Below are positions 9,045 to 18,124 of a DNA stretch of 64,000 nt, piece by piece. Location of the stretch: positions 558,001 through 622,000 of the forward strand of contig NZ_POXG01000001.1 of the NCBI RefSeq assembly GCF_003044565.1, given 5' to 3'. Each line of letters opens with the position of its first letter. The stretch's first letter is position 1. Made by a program: the position numbers and the translations under genes. The DNA is from Neisseria sicca (lineage in GTDB: Bacteria > Pseudomonadota > Gammaproteobacteria > Burkholderiales > Neisseriaceae). The notes below the pieces were generated by a model that worked only from the letters and a program-made list of their open reading frames with translations, made no database searches and was not told where the DNA came from.

Positions 9045-12000
9045 TTAGCTGATACTGTATTCCGCCATCAGCGCAGTGACCTTTTCGGCAACCTTGCTGA
9101 TATCTCCCTGAACAAACTCAACACCTGCGCCGATAATGACATTACGTCCTAAATTCCCGGCATGATTCATGCCGAAGCGAATCTTGTCGAATGCTTTATC
9201 AGCACCAGCTTTGACAGGAATGACCGCAACATACCACTTATCGTATGAGTACAACTGATTAGCGGAAATTGGCTTCCCATCGATGGTTGTACCTTCGAAT
9301 GGACGCAATTTAAATCCCGTCTCTTCGTTTGTACTTATCAAGCCACTGTTAACGATACTTCTGTTGTTCAGGACGACTGCTGAGAACCCAGCACCCGACC
9401 CACCGCCTGAAAGCTGTTTGAACGGGAACACAATCGCGGAATCAGCCGAGCCATCAGAAGTCAGCCCCTCTGACTCAATAAATCTAATCCCTTTGTTATC
9501 GCCTTTGACTAAGGAGCGCATGATTTTATGACCACCGTCCTCACCAAACGCACCAGCCCAGTCTAATGGCTCACCGGCCCTTTCTGAATTATTCAAGGTT
9601 TTCAGCTTGGCAATATTATTGCTGCCAACAGCCTCCGCCGCCGTCGCTTCCAATCCATCAAATGTGAACTTGACGGAAGTTGTAGATTTGGCAGCAGGCT
9701 GTTCGGTTGCCGCTTCTGCCTCTTTCGGTGGCGCAGCAGGCGGTTGAGTTGCAGGCTGACCATCTCCCTCTGTTTTGGGAGATTCGGCAGGGTTAGCAGG
9801 CTTAGTATCTGTCGCCGTACCACTACTTTCGCCCTTACCAACATTCAGCTTGGCAACAGCCGCTGCAACGGCGGCATCAATAAGCGCCTGAACTTCAGTT
9901 TTCGTCAGTTTGACATTCGCCTCAGCAGTGCCTTTAGCAGTCGTAGTATTACGGAAAACATGGTCGGTAAATACCCCTATTCGTTGATCCCATGTTTTAT
10001 TGTTGTCGTGACAACAATCGGTATGCGTACCCGTTTGATAGAATCCCTGGCTTGCTATACCGCTACGATGAACATAGGCGACATCTGAGACATAAGGCTT
10101 CGCTGGGGTATCCCCTTTGGTATAAGGCGTAATATCCAAACGGTTGTCTCGAACGGTACAACCCGTCAGATTACCCGTCAAAAACTGGCGGGCATAGTTA
10201 CCATCAGGGCTATTTCTGGCGGTATTGTTTGTAAAATAGCTGCCATCGATTGTGCCGTATCTGTTTTCTGCACCTATCAAATAGGCATAGGTCGAATCAT
10301 TGACGAAACCTTCAAATACCGCACCGCTACCGCTTCCAGATGGATCGACGGCCTCAATTCTCAGGCTTTTCGCATCGGAATATTTCGTGCCACTCGCTTT
10401 TATTTTAACTTCGGTAATCACACCATTTGCGACCGTACAAATTGCCGCCGCCCCGCGCGCTCCTTCGCCGCCGCCTGTAATCACAATCTTGGTATCCGCA
10501 CTGTATCCGCTGCCGCCATTTTTAATAGCAATATTGCTCAAATAGCGGAGGCCGAACGCCTCACCAAACGGCAGGGCAAAGGTGCATGAATTGTCTGAAA
10601 TCGTGAATCTGTTGTGACCGAAATTACACGGCACGCCGCGCGGAGCGTAAATACGGTTGTTTTGGACAGTGATATTGGCACGCAGCCACCACAAATCCTT
10701 ATCTTTTCGGGCTTTTACCCCCGTCGCACCATTAATCAGGAAAATCCCATTCATGCCGCTGATAAATTCATTATCTTTGATGACAATGTTGGATTCCTGA
10801 TATTTAAAGCTGCTATTGTCTGCGCGGCCGCCCTTAGTGGTGTCTTGCGCGAAGGTTTCCTCGATGACGACACCCGTACCGTAGTAGAGGCATGAGCCGC
10901 TGTTACCGATAATTTGGATATTGTTACCAGTATGTGCATCAGCAACTTTACGCGCAGCGAAACCGAAGTGGTTGTTGATGAAGCGAATACCAATTTGCGG
11001 TAGGTATCGGCTTGTCCACAACCAATAGCCCGGGTCAACGGTAACTTGACTGTTGTCGCGGGAATGCTCGACCGAAGCATCCGGATGTCCGACACGGCCT
11101 TGCAGACAGTTCATACCCTCGACAGTAATGCCGACACCACGGACAACGCCAATGCCGCCGATATAGTTGTCAGACATGAAGCCGCCGTAAACCTTGCAGT
11201 CGTAGCAAACCATTTTCTCGCGGATGGCGGTATCAATATCACCGCCGCTAACGTCACGACAATCTCGGGTAGAATAAAGACCAAACTGTATTGCACTACC
11301 GGTCATCCCGCGAACATCAAAATCCCAGACGACCAAGTGGTAAACATCATAAATCAACCAGCCATTTGCCGAAGACCCGCGCTGACCTCCGCTCCATTTA
11401 CCCCACTTCTCAGACACAGTGCCGTCTTCCTGTGGGAACTCATTTTTCGTACCGTCAGCGTTCCAATAACCACCGACACCCAAATCAACTTTTCTTGACT
11501 GTTTACTTTCGTATTCCTTGATTTGCGCCCATGTCAAATCGTCAGGTTTTTTAACATCCTGTACTTGAGCAGCATTATTACGGTAACGGGCGAGGTCATG
11601 TAAAAGGCGAGTGGTATTAAATCCTAAGTCATACAAACCCTTATCCGCATATCCATAGCCAATATGCGGATTTTCGGGCGTCCATCCATCAATCGGCGCA
11701 AACAACCCCTGACGACCGCCGACATAGCCTTTTTCCATCCAACGACGGGTACGGATAACACCGCCATGCATGATAACGTTACCTTCGCCGCCGTCCATCT
11801 CAAACACGTTGACGCCGAAAGACTCGGCAATAAACATGACGCCACGGAAGTCGAAGTAACAATTAGACTTATTGCGGATATAGATACATGGCTGCGCGCC
11901 GTCAATAGTCAGGGTCATACCGCCGACCGTGACTTTTCGACCGTCCGCACCAAAAACGTCAGGCTTATAACCCACGTTTTTATCGACGCTGAAAACCGAA

Positions 12001-12386
12001 CCCTGACGAGCGGTAATATATGAACCATTGGGGATACGGTCGATGTATTCGGTAACGGCACGGCTGATTACAGCAGCTTCGGTAGGGGTCTGTTTATTGG
12101 TTTTGAAGAAGCCAGACAAGACTTTTTCGCGCAATTCTTCAGTCAGCGCGTCTTCGAGGTAGTACACGCCGCGCTCGACCGCCAGCTTCATACCTGTCTC
12201 GTGCTTGGCTTGCAACGCCGCCACTTTGGCAGCAGTCTCAACTTCGGATAGCGCGCTGTTTACGGCAGTGGTGATTTTGGCGGGAGCAGCCATTTCTTTC
12301 GCCTCAGCCGCATTATCCTTTGCAATCTTCGTATTTTTGGCAATCGCCGATAACGCCTTTTCCAAATTATTCAATTCTTTAGCCAT
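9045..12386 (-). CDS. phage tail spike/fibre with beta-helix-like middle
   Basis: A 1113-residue protein at the distal end of the tail cluster. Residues 1-60 are an Ala/Lys-rich helical stalk; about 120-830 is a long region of repeated short strands (IIGNSG, IVIKDNEF, ITVQNNRIY, FTISDNSC) typical of right-handed parallel beta-helix spikes; then comes a Pro/Ala/Thr-rich linker near 880-930 and a separate globular C-terminal domain. Such proteins bind or degrade surface glycans. I see no specific catalytic signature, so receptor binding is inferred. It starts 2 bp after the upstream repeat-containing gene, and the two probably act together. Confidence 0.8.
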   Translation of the reverse strand: MAKELNNLEKALSAIAKNTKIAKDNAAEAKEMAAPAKITTAVNSALSEVETAAKVAALQAKHETGMKLAVERGVYYLEDALTEELREKVLSGFFKTNKQTPTEAAVISRAVTEYIDRIPNGSYITARQGSVFSVDKNVGYKPDVFGADGRKVTVGGMTLTIDGAQPCIYIRNKSNCYFDFRGVMFIAESFGVNVFEMDGGEGNVIMHGGVIRTRRWMEKGYVGGRQGLFAPIDGWTPENPHIGYGYADKGLYDLGFNTTRLLHDLARYRNNAAQVQDVKKPDDLTWAQIKEYESKQSRKVDLGVGGYWNADGTKNEFPQEDGTVSEKWGKWSGGQRGSSANGWLIYDVYHLVVWDFDVRGMTGSAIQFGLYSTRDCRDVSGGDIDTAIREKMVCYDCKVYGGFMSDNYIGGIGVVRGVGITVEGMNCLQGRVGHPDASVEHSRDNSQVTVDPGYWLWTSRYLPQIGIRFINNHFGFAARKVADAHTGNNIQIIGNSGSCLYYGTGVVIEETFAQDTTKGGRADNSSFKYQESNIVIKDNEFISGMNGIFLINGATGVKARKDKDLWWLRANITVQNNRIYAPRGVPCNFGHNRFTISDNSCTFALPFGEAFGLRYLSNIAIKNGGSGYSADTKIVITGGGEGARGAAAICTVANGVITEVKIKASGTKYSDAKSLRIEAVDPSGSGSGAVFEGFVNDSTYAYLIGAENRYGTIDGSYFTNNTARNSPDGNYARQFLTGNLTGCTVRDNRLDITPYTKGDTPAKPYVSDVAYVHRSGIASQGFYQTGTHTDCCHDNNKTWDQRIGVFTDHVFRNTTTAKGTAEANVKLTKTEVQALIDAAVAAAVAKLNVGKGESSGTATDTKPANPAESPKTEGDGQPATQPPAAPPKEAEAATEQPAAKSTTSVKFTFDGLEATAAEAVGSNNIAKLKTLNNSERAGEPLDWAGAFGEDGGHKIMRSLVKGDNKGIRFIESEGLTSDGSADSAIVFPFKQLSGGGSGAGFSAVVLNNRSIVNSGLISTNEETGFKLRPFEGTTIDGKPISANQLYSYDKWYVAVIPVKAGADKAFDKIRFGMNHAGNLGRNVIIGAGVEFVQGDISKVAEKVTALMAEYSIS

Positions 12387-12388
12387 TT

Positions 12389-13030
12389 TTAACTACCCAA
12401 ATCCTTCAAAATATCTGCCAGTGCCTCATCACTAACCCCGCTATTGTCCGTTGCTGCCGCGTTGTTACCCGTGCCGCCCGTTGCCGGTTGTGTTGGAGCA
12501 GGAGTGGGCGTTGCTGCTGCGTTGTTACCCGTGCCGCCTGTTGCCGGTTGTGTTGGGGCAGGAGTGGGCGTTGCTGCTGCGTTGTTACCCGTGCCGCCAG
12601 TTGCCGGTTGTGTTGGGGCAGGATTGGGCGTTGCCGCCGTGTTGGCACCAGTGTCACCTGTTGCCGGTTGCGTCGGTGCTGGGTTACTTGCTCGATTTGC
12701 TTCAATTTTGGCAATAGCAGCAGAGACTGCTGCAGCGACAGCCTTATCTACCGCCGTATCCACGGCGGTATTGACCGCAGTTTCCAAGTTAGCATCAACA
12801 GCAACCTTGACTGCTTTGTCTAACTGCTTTTCTACTGCATCTTTAACTGCCTGACTAAGCTCCGAAGGCTTGACTGCCAAACGCTCCAAGAATTCCTCAT
12901 AAGAGGTATCCCTTGAGATGGTGCCTTTCTCAATTGCCTCTTCATAAAGGCTTTGCCTACCATCCAAGATGACGGGCATCGTATCGACACTGTCGCCGGT
13001 GACGGTAATACCGCCTTTGATTTCGGCCAT
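12389..13030 (-). CDS. fibre-associated protein with 20-residue tandem repeats
   Basis: A 213-residue protein. The N-terminal 75 residues look globular, residues about 75-110 are an Ala/Val/Asp helix with repeated AVxxAVDxA, and then there are four 20-residue units rich in PAPTQPATGGTGNN. It ends in a short acidic tail. The composition suggests a flexible stalk or linker in the fibre apparatus. The DNA repeats (60 bp) are nearly identical, so the copy number can change by slippage or recombination without changing the frame. It sits between a small structural gene and the spike gene in one operon. Confidence 0.7.
   Translation of the reverse strand: MAEIKGGITVTGDSVDTMPVILDGRQSLYEEAIEKGTISRDTSYEEFLERLAVKPSELSQAVKDAVEKQLDKAVKVAVDANLETAVNTAVDTAVDKAVAAAVSAAIAKIEANRASNPAPTQPATGDTGANTAATPNPAPTQPATGGTGNNAAATPTPAPTQPATGGTGNNAAATPTPAPTQPATGGTGNNAAATDNSGVSDEALADILKDLGS
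12450..12689 (-). repeat. four tandem 60-bp units inside the stalk gene
   Basis: Units at 12450, 12510, 12570 and 12630. The first three differ by only a few bases and the fourth is more diverged. Each encodes 20 residues, so gain or loss keeps the reading frame. Confidence 0.9.
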
Positions 13031-13032
13031 TC

Positions 13033-13371
13033 TTAAGCTCCTAAATTATTCTCAAGGGTTAAATTCCCCTCATAAACCACAGAGCGGATGCCCTTAACTT
13101 CAACCTGAACTTCATATCGCGCCCAACGCCATGTCCAAGCCGCCGTCTGCTCGGCTGTTAAAACCGTGCCGACGCCGCCGTCTGAATTGATTGTATTGGG
13201 CTTGACGGTCAATGGAACTTTGACTGCATCCCCGCTGGTTGGTGTAATGACCAATGTCGCCGAATCCAAATGTTTAAGAGATGGATGTACATAACCTTTC
13301 CGATCCACAATAACGAAGGTTATCGGCATAGTTGTGCCGCGCTTCACTGCAAAATCAACGCGGGCAGTCAT
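13033..13371 (-). CDS. phage structural protein, unknown
   Basis: A 112-residue protein. The ATG at 13371 overlaps the stop of the upstream gene (ATGA), which decides the start over the longer open frame. It is rich in beta-strand-like sequence (TARVDFAVKRGTTMPITFVI, SVVYEGNLTLENN) and begins like small phage baseplate or head-fibre accessory proteins that present an Ig-like fold. It is part of the run of overlapping genes after the tail-fibre genes. No family is assigned. Confidence 0.65.
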   Translation of the reverse strand: MTARVDFAVKRGTTMPITFVIVDRKGYVHPSLKHLDSATLVITPTSGDAVKVPLTVKPNTINSDGGVGTVLTAEQTAAWTWRWARYEVQVEVKGIRSVVYEGNLTLENNLGA

Positions 13372-13616
13372 TTCAACCCATCCGGCAAATGCGCGCGTTG
13401 CTTTTCGCGCAGGTAGGCCGCACGGCAATGGTCGTCCTGCCAAAAAAACAGTGTATTTATTACGCGATACGCCATTCGGGCAACGCGGGTCGGCTGTGCC
13501 GCCAACACTGCACCTCGATAGACACGGCTGCTGACGGTTTCGTCCGGACTGCCCGCAATCATGGCGTTGGCAAGCTGATCGGCGGCGATGGCGATATTTT
13601 TAAAATATGCTTTCAT
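13368..13616 (-). CDS. small phage protein, unknown
   Basis: An 82-residue protein (MKAYFKNIAIAADQLANAMI...). It overlaps its neighbours by 4 bp on both sides, so it is translationally coupled in the fibre region. The N-terminal part is helical; the sequence contains FFWQDDHCRAAYLREKQR. I recall similar small proteins in phage tail-fibre regions, but cannot name a function. Confidence 0.65.
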   Translation of the reverse strand: MKAYFKNIAIAADQLANAMIAGSPDETVSSRVYRGAVLAAQPTRVARMAYRVINTLFFWQDDHCRAAYLREKQRAHLPDGLK

Positions 13617-14359
13617 ATCACGACCTTAAATCTAGGACTTACCGCACGGACCGCTTCGACGGTTTCGGCCATTTCTATTTGCTTTTCCATCGCCTGCCGT
13701 TGCCCTGCAACGGTTGCACACAATGCCTCATATGCAAGGGTTTTGCGCAGGGCGGCAGCCTTGAGTTCGACCGGGTCGATGCCGCGCGACGCGGCAATTT
13801 GGTCGAGTAGCGGCGTTTTGACATTGTTATCCGCCTGCCATGCGTGAGCCTCAGCCGCCTGCAGCGGCCAAGTACCCACCTCAAAGGCGGGCAGCTTGTC
13901 CATACCTGACTTTTCGGCAACGATGTCTTGAGCCGCATTGGCGATGTCGTTAAGAGCCATCGTCTTGACAAGATTGAGATAGCGTTGCTCCGCCTCCGCT
14001 TTTTTGGCTGGGTTCTCAACCCATTTATCGCCATCCCAGTCGCAGTATGGCGACGGTGGCGGCAGCAGGGTTAGGGTGTCCGGCAGCGCGCCGACTTTGA
14101 GTACGAGCATCTCCTCGCCGTCGTCTTTCTTATACGCAACCTTGCCGCGATGGTCTTCGACGAACTCCCACTTATCGCCCGTCCAGCGGGCGACATTATT
14201 GGCAGGGATTTCAGGCGGGGTGGTATTGATGCAGCCGCCCGGGATGATATAGCTGCCGTCGCGCGCCATAATGTCGAGATCGGCAGCCACCTGTCCGATA
14301 TAAAGATTTTCGTCATCAAGTTGACAGACGGGTTTTGTCCATTGGATGTTTTGGGTCAT
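13613..14359 (-). CDS. tail fibre-associated/assembly-like protein
   Basis: A 248-residue protein. The ATG at 14359 follows AGAAAGGT. The N-terminal half has Trp-rich segments seen in phage proteins that accompany tail fibres (NVARWTGDKWEFVEDHRG, DWDGDKWVENPAKK), and the C-terminal half is helical. The WxGDKW pattern and its position right behind a fibre gene suggest a fibre chaperone or a second adhesin component. It has a 4-bp overlap with the next gene. Confidence 0.65.
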   Translation of the reverse strand: MTQNIQWTKPVCQLDDENLYIGQVAADLDIMARDGSYIIPGGCINTTPPEIPANNVARWTGDKWEFVEDHRGKVAYKKDDGEEMLVLKVGALPDTLTLLPPPSPYCDWDGDKWVENPAKKAEAEQRYLNLVKTMALNDIANAAQDIVAEKSGMDKLPAFEVGTWPLQAAEAHAWQADNNVKTPLLDQIAASRGIDPVELKAAALRKTLAYEALCATVAGQRQAMEKQIEMAETVEAVRAVSPRFKVVI

Positions 14360-14391
14360 TTTTTTTACCTTTCTAAACGGTTTAAGGCAGC

Positions 14392-15354
14392 TTATGCCTT
14401 GATGCATGCCAGCAGGGCGATATTTCTAGGGCGGGTTTCAATGCCGCCAGCCGGGTCGGTTTGGCCGACAGTGTCAATCGATACGGTTGACGTATTGCTA
14501 CCCCTGTCGGTGTCGGACATGCTTTTGACACCGATGCCGTGGCTGTGACTTCGGAATTCATCTGCCTGCCATGAGCCTATGACACGTCCGTTGTCGACAG
14601 TTCGCCCGTCATCCCAACTCCTGATAAATTCACCGCGCAAATCCGGGAGATTAAAGGTAGTTCGTCCGTCGCCTGCGCCATAAGTGGTGCCGATGAGGGC
14701 GAATAAGTTGGCATAGACGGTGCGCGACACTGCCGCGCCGTTTGCTTTTAGCCAGCCAAAGGGGACGGTGGTATGGGCAAAATAGGCGATTGCACCTGTC
14801 GGGACGCCGACGTTAAAGGTTTGGGTGTCTACTTTGGCGACCAGTCCGGGCGTATCCCAGCCAATAGCAATCTGATGCGCCGTGCCGCCCAGCCCGATTG
14901 CGCCTCCGCGCTTGATTGAGTTGTCAAACGCCTTATTGAGCGCAAACGATGACGGGACGGTTGCAACCGTGTAGTCATCAGGGTTGTGGCTTACTTTGAG
15001 GGCGGTAATAATGTCTGACCCGTCGTACTGGAGCGTGCCATCATTCTTAAGCTGTATGCCCTTGTTTGTCTTTTTATTGCGGATGTAGCCGCCAGCGGCA
15101 TCAGCGCCGATGTGAAGATAATTACCGGCATCAAACAATGCCTTGCTGTCGGATACGGTGATGCTTTTGTAAAAATTGGGGTCGTCCATGCGGGCTTTTA
15201 CCCTGCCCAGCTCGTCATAAAGCCAGCGTGTACGGTTTGCCAGCTCCCGTGTCGGGCGGTTGTCGATACCGTTAGGGCCGCCCTGCACAGGGTCGGAGGT
15301 CTCCCATTGGTAAATGCCCGCCTCCCAGCGGCTTATCTCGCTTAAATTTGCCAT
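14392..15354 (-). CDS. phage tail fibre with collar-like C-terminal domain
   Basis: A 320-residue tail fibre. The N-terminal part (ISRWEAGIYQWETSDPVQGG) is the conserved attachment segment seen in P2/Mu-type fibres. The C-terminal part carries the phage collar signature: PTGAIAYFAHTTVPFGWLKA, the YANLFALIGTTYGAGDGRTT region, then NLPDLRGEFIRSWDDGR and SHSHGIG. Such fibres bind the host receptor at the baseplate. It directly follows the baseplate gene I (stop and start are 1 bp apart). Confidence 0.88.
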   Translation of the reverse strand: MANLSEISRWEAGIYQWETSDPVQGGPNGIDNRPTRELANRTRWLYDELGRVKARMDDPNFYKSITVSDSKALFDAGNYLHIGADAAGGYIRNKKTNKGIQLKNDGTLQYDGSDIITALKVSHNPDDYTVATVPSSFALNKAFDNSIKRGGAIGLGGTAHQIAIGWDTPGLVAKVDTQTFNVGVPTGAIAYFAHTTVPFGWLKANGAAVSRTVYANLFALIGTTYGAGDGRTTFNLPDLRGEFIRSWDDGRTVDNGRVIGSWQADEFRSHSHGIGVKSMSDTDRGSNTSTVSIDTVGQTDPAGGIETRPRNIALLACIKA

Positions 15355-15933
15355 CTATGCTGTCCCTCGATTAAACGTGCCGTCCCTTAATGCTTGTCCG
15401 TTGTGCCTCAAGGAGACGTGTTGGTAATCCAATGCCGCCAAAACACATCGGGCAGGTGCAAACGCCCGCAATGTGCGCCTAAGCAAGGCTGCCTGATCGT
15501 TGGTAATGGTATTGGTCATAATGATGCGGTAATGCGCCCAACGGTCTGTACGACCGTGTGTATAACTACCGTCACGGTGGATTTCGCCGTTGTGCAGCTT
15601 ATTGCTTAAGCCCTCGACGATCTCGACCTCGCCGAACCCGAGACGGCGCACAATCTCGCGTATTGCCCAGGGTGTGCCTTTGTACCTGTGGAGCTGGTAG
15701 GCACCCTTGATGAGTTTGCGGCGGGTTTCATCGCTCTCGGCAAGCCAATAGCCGTCCTCGCCCAATATGCTTCGACTCTCCGCCAACAGTTCCAAATGTT
15801 CGGGCGCGACCAGCTCAGTCAAACGCGGCATCAGCTTGACCGCGTCAATGTCGCTCATCCTCAAGCCCAAATCGGCCAACATCCGATAACGTTGGTCGCG
15901 CTCGATAACGGAGGCATAACTCAGTGTTGCCAT
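15355..15933 (-). CDS. baseplate/tail protein I (P2 gpI family)
   Basis: A 192-residue protein of the phage tail protein I family, a baseplate wedge part to which fibres attach. The ATG at 15933 follows GAGGGG, inside the end of gene J. Motifs include RLTELVAPEHLELLAESRSI and KGTPWAIREIVRRLGFG, typical of P2 gpI. The order J-I-fibre is the one found in P2. Confidence 0.88.
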   Translation of the reverse strand: MATLSYASVIERDQRYRMLADLGLRMSDIDAVKLMPRLTELVAPEHLELLAESRSILGEDGYWLAESDETRRKLIKGAYQLHRYKGTPWAIREIVRRLGFGEVEIVEGLSNKLHNGEIHRDGSYTHGRTDRWAHYRIIMTNTITNDQAALLRRTLRAFAPARCVLAALDYQHVSLRHNGQALRDGTFNRGTA

Positions 15934-15938
15934 TGTTG

Positions 15939-17072
15939 CTACCCCTCTGCCGTTTCGGACGATGCCCGGATATTGACGGACGTACATCTTGCCCATTGGT
16001 CGGGCTTGACGACGGTTAGGGTCGGTTTTTTAAGGACTACGTTATAAACGCCAGCGACTTTTAAAACTGTTTGGATGTCTAAAGGCACAATATCCATGCC
16101 CAATTTTTCGCTTCGCGTTACTTCATACTCCGCCCATGCTTGTTTTGCTGCCGCCAAAACCTCGGCAGCATTAACCCCGGTATACAAAACCAGCTCTGCG
16201 TCCAGCGTATAGTCGATTGCTGTCGGAGCAGTTACGGTTACCGTGTCGCAAAGCGGACGGACGCGTTCTCCGGACAAAAACCTTTGCACCTCGCTCACCA
16301 ACTCCGAAGACGGCAACCCGTTTTTGGTTAATAGCGTTACCCTTACTTGCCCCCCTATCGGGAGGCCGTCCGACCCCGTTAAATTGCCCACATGTACGTC
16401 GCAAATAGCAGGGCTGACACGGCGGGCAAAATACTCATAAGCCCCGACAGGGCCTGCAACGCTAAAGCTTTCGGGGGCAAGCAGGATGCGTTGGCGGTAT
16501 GCCTCATCAGATTCTTCCGCCGCGCCGCCCGTCGGCACAGTAGTGTTGACGGCTGTAACGCCGTCAATCGGATTGATAAGCGTATTAACCTGCCCTGCGG
16601 CAAAACCATTACCGGACACGCCGGTTTGGAGGCAGATAGCCTCCAAATCCAAAGTACGGCTCGACGGCGAGAGCGTGCCGGATACAACCGTCCGAAACAC
16701 GGTCGCCCCGGCGGCCACTTGAGTGCCTTGTACAATCAAAACAGGCTCCGCTTTGGCGGCAACCAACGTAAAACGGATGGTGCATCGGGCGGCAGAGGCC
16801 TCAAGCCGCGGGGTGTTGACGTCATCGCCGCACAAATCCAGCATCAACCCCGTTGCAAAACGCGGGTGCTGTTGGCGATAAGCTTCATTGAATGCTTTTC
16901 TCGCCAAAGTCTCGCGATAAGCGTAGGTATTGATGAGCAGCCGCTCGATGTGGGCGGGTTGCAGAGTTTTACCACTGCGGTTCTCATAGTCGGCAATGGT
17001 TTGTGCCAGCACTTCAGCGAGATCGTCTGGAACCACCTTAACCTCTTCCCGCTTAAGTTTGCTCAAATCCAT
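15939..17072 (-). CDS. baseplate assembly protein J (P2 gpJ family)
   Basis: A 377-residue baseplate wedge protein. The middle contains GVTAVNTTVPTGGAAEESDE and YRQRILLAPESFSVAGPVGA, the hallmark of the gpJ / Mu gp47 family, with the typical C-terminal PTLTVV region. It overlaps gene W by 10 bp at its start. Full length. Confidence 0.92.
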   Translation of the reverse strand: MDLSKLKREEVKVVPDDLAEVLAQTIADYENRSGKTLQPAHIERLLINTYAYRETLARKAFNEAYRQQHPRFATGLMLDLCGDDVNTPRLEASAARCTIRFTLVAAKAEPVLIVQGTQVAAGATVFRTVVSGTLSPSSRTLDLEAICLQTGVSGNGFAAGQVNTLINPIDGVTAVNTTVPTGGAAEESDEAYRQRILLAPESFSVAGPVGAYEYFARRVSPAICDVHVGNLTGSDGLPIGGQVRVTLLTKNGLPSSELVSEVQRFLSGERVRPLCDTVTVTAPTAIDYTLDAELVLYTGVNAAEVLAAAKQAWAEYEVTRSEKLGMDIVPLDIQTVLKVAGVYNVVLKKPTLTVVKPDQWARCTSVNIRASSETAEG

Positions 17073-17440
17073 ACTGCCTGCTCCAAGATAATGTCTGTCG
17101 TATAAATCTCGCCCGCAACCTCATCTGAGACGCGCCAGTAAACCGTCATCGTCAGATGCGGCGCAGCGCCGCCGAAAATAATGTCTTCGACCACCACCCG
17201 CTTCTCCCACGTCTGTATTGCCAACATGGTCGAACGCACGATATTGGGGACAAACACATCTTCGGGGGTGTCCAGCCATTTGTAATGGTCGGAGCCGAAA
17301 TCAGGACGGGTAACGTCCGCGCCTTTGCGGGTGGACAGGATATTGCGGATACATTGGTCGATGTCGTCCGCACCCTGAACCACGCCCGAACCTTCAGGTG
17401 CGAGCTGCCAGTGTTTTGAGATGGGCGCGGCGTAAAACAT
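17063..17440 (-). CDS. baseplate protein W (gp25-like)
   Basis: A 125-residue baseplate wedge protein of the T4 gp25/P2 gpW lysozyme-like family (QCIRNILSTRKGADVTRPDFGSD is the family core, with the RPDFGS turn). The ATG at 17440 is right after a terminator-like hairpin, and the only Shine-Dalgarno candidate, AGGGA, lies in the 3' arm of that hairpin. The next upstream in-frame codon is TTG. Confidence 0.88.
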   Translation of the reverse strand: MFYAAPISKHWQLAPEGSGVVQGADDIDQCIRNILSTRKGADVTRPDFGSDHYKWLDTPEDVFVPNIVRSTMLAIQTWEKRVVVEDIIFGGAAPHLTMTVYWRVSDEVAGEIYTTDIILEQAVWI

Positions 17441-17445
17441 CAAAA

Positions 17446-17476
17446 AATCCCTGTATCGCTTATAGATACAGGGATT
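17446..17476 (-). terminator. hairpin covering the ribosome site of gene W
   Basis: Perfect 12-bp stem AATCCCTGTATC with a 7-base loop. On the minus strand it is followed by TTTTTG and then ATG. The AGGGA in the 3' arm is the only plausible ribosome site for gene W. An AG-type DUS lies just upstream (about 17483-17495). Confidence 0.8.
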
Positions 17477-17512
17477 GTAGAGAAGGCCGTCTGAAACGCC
17501 TTTTAATGCGGT

Positions 17513-18124
17513 TTAATGATTTTTCGGCTCGCCGGTTTGTCCGCCTGAATCGCCGTCATGGATGTGCTTGCCGATATTGATGCCGTTGACGATAAGTTCG
17601 CCTTCAATGATGACTTTACCCTTAATATTCGCCGCCTCACCTCCGCCGGCATTACTGGCCGTCAAACCTGCGGTATAAGTCAACAGCCCTTTTACCGTCG
17701 CATTGCCCGTGATTTCTGTCTCCGGTGATTGGATGTCTACTTTTTTCGCCGCTTTTATTCGGACTTTACCCGGCGTCTCAACGACTACTTCGCCGCTACT
17801 GCGGTCATGTGAGATGACCGTGCCATTGGTAAACCGTTTGACCCATTTGTTTTGGTCGGATACCGGTGGCTTATCTGAGGCATTGTAAATCGCGCCGATA
17901 ACGCAGCCGGTCTCACCCCGCACATCCAGCAGGCAGACAACCAGTTCGCCCACATCGGGGAGGCTGTAAAACCGGTTACCGCCCGCCGCAGGGGTCGCCA
18001 TAGGTAGCCAGTCGGTTACCATGTCGTCGAGTACGGGAATTTTTACCCGCAAGCTGTGCGCCGCCGCATCAATCGCCGATACAATGCCAAATTGCATCGT
18101 TGCCGTAAAATCATGAGTGTTCAT
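17513..18124 (-). CDS. baseplate spike protein V (P2 gpV family)
   Basis: A 203-residue membrane-piercing spike. The ATG at 18124 follows a strong GAGGAGG. The N-terminal OB-fold region is followed by a beta-helix region (GEVVVETPGKVRIKAAKKVD, ITGNATVKGLLTYT) and the apex motif HIHDGDSGGQTGEP, where the HxH pair normally holds an iron ion. It lies between D and W as in P2. Confidence 0.92.
   Translation of the reverse strand: MNTHDFTATMQFGIVSAIDAAAHSLRVKIPVLDDMVTDWLPMATPAAGGNRFYSLPDVGELVVCLLDVRGETGCVIGAIYNASDKPPVSDQNKWVKRFTNGTVISHDRSSGEVVVETPGKVRIKAAKKVDIQSPETEITGNATVKGLLTYTAGLTASNAGGGEAANIKGKVIIEGELIVNGINIGKHIHDGDSGGQTGEPKNH

Noticed and set aside
12450..12689. CRISPR array
   Set aside because: The units are contiguous 60-bp coding repeats with no spacers and no cas genes.
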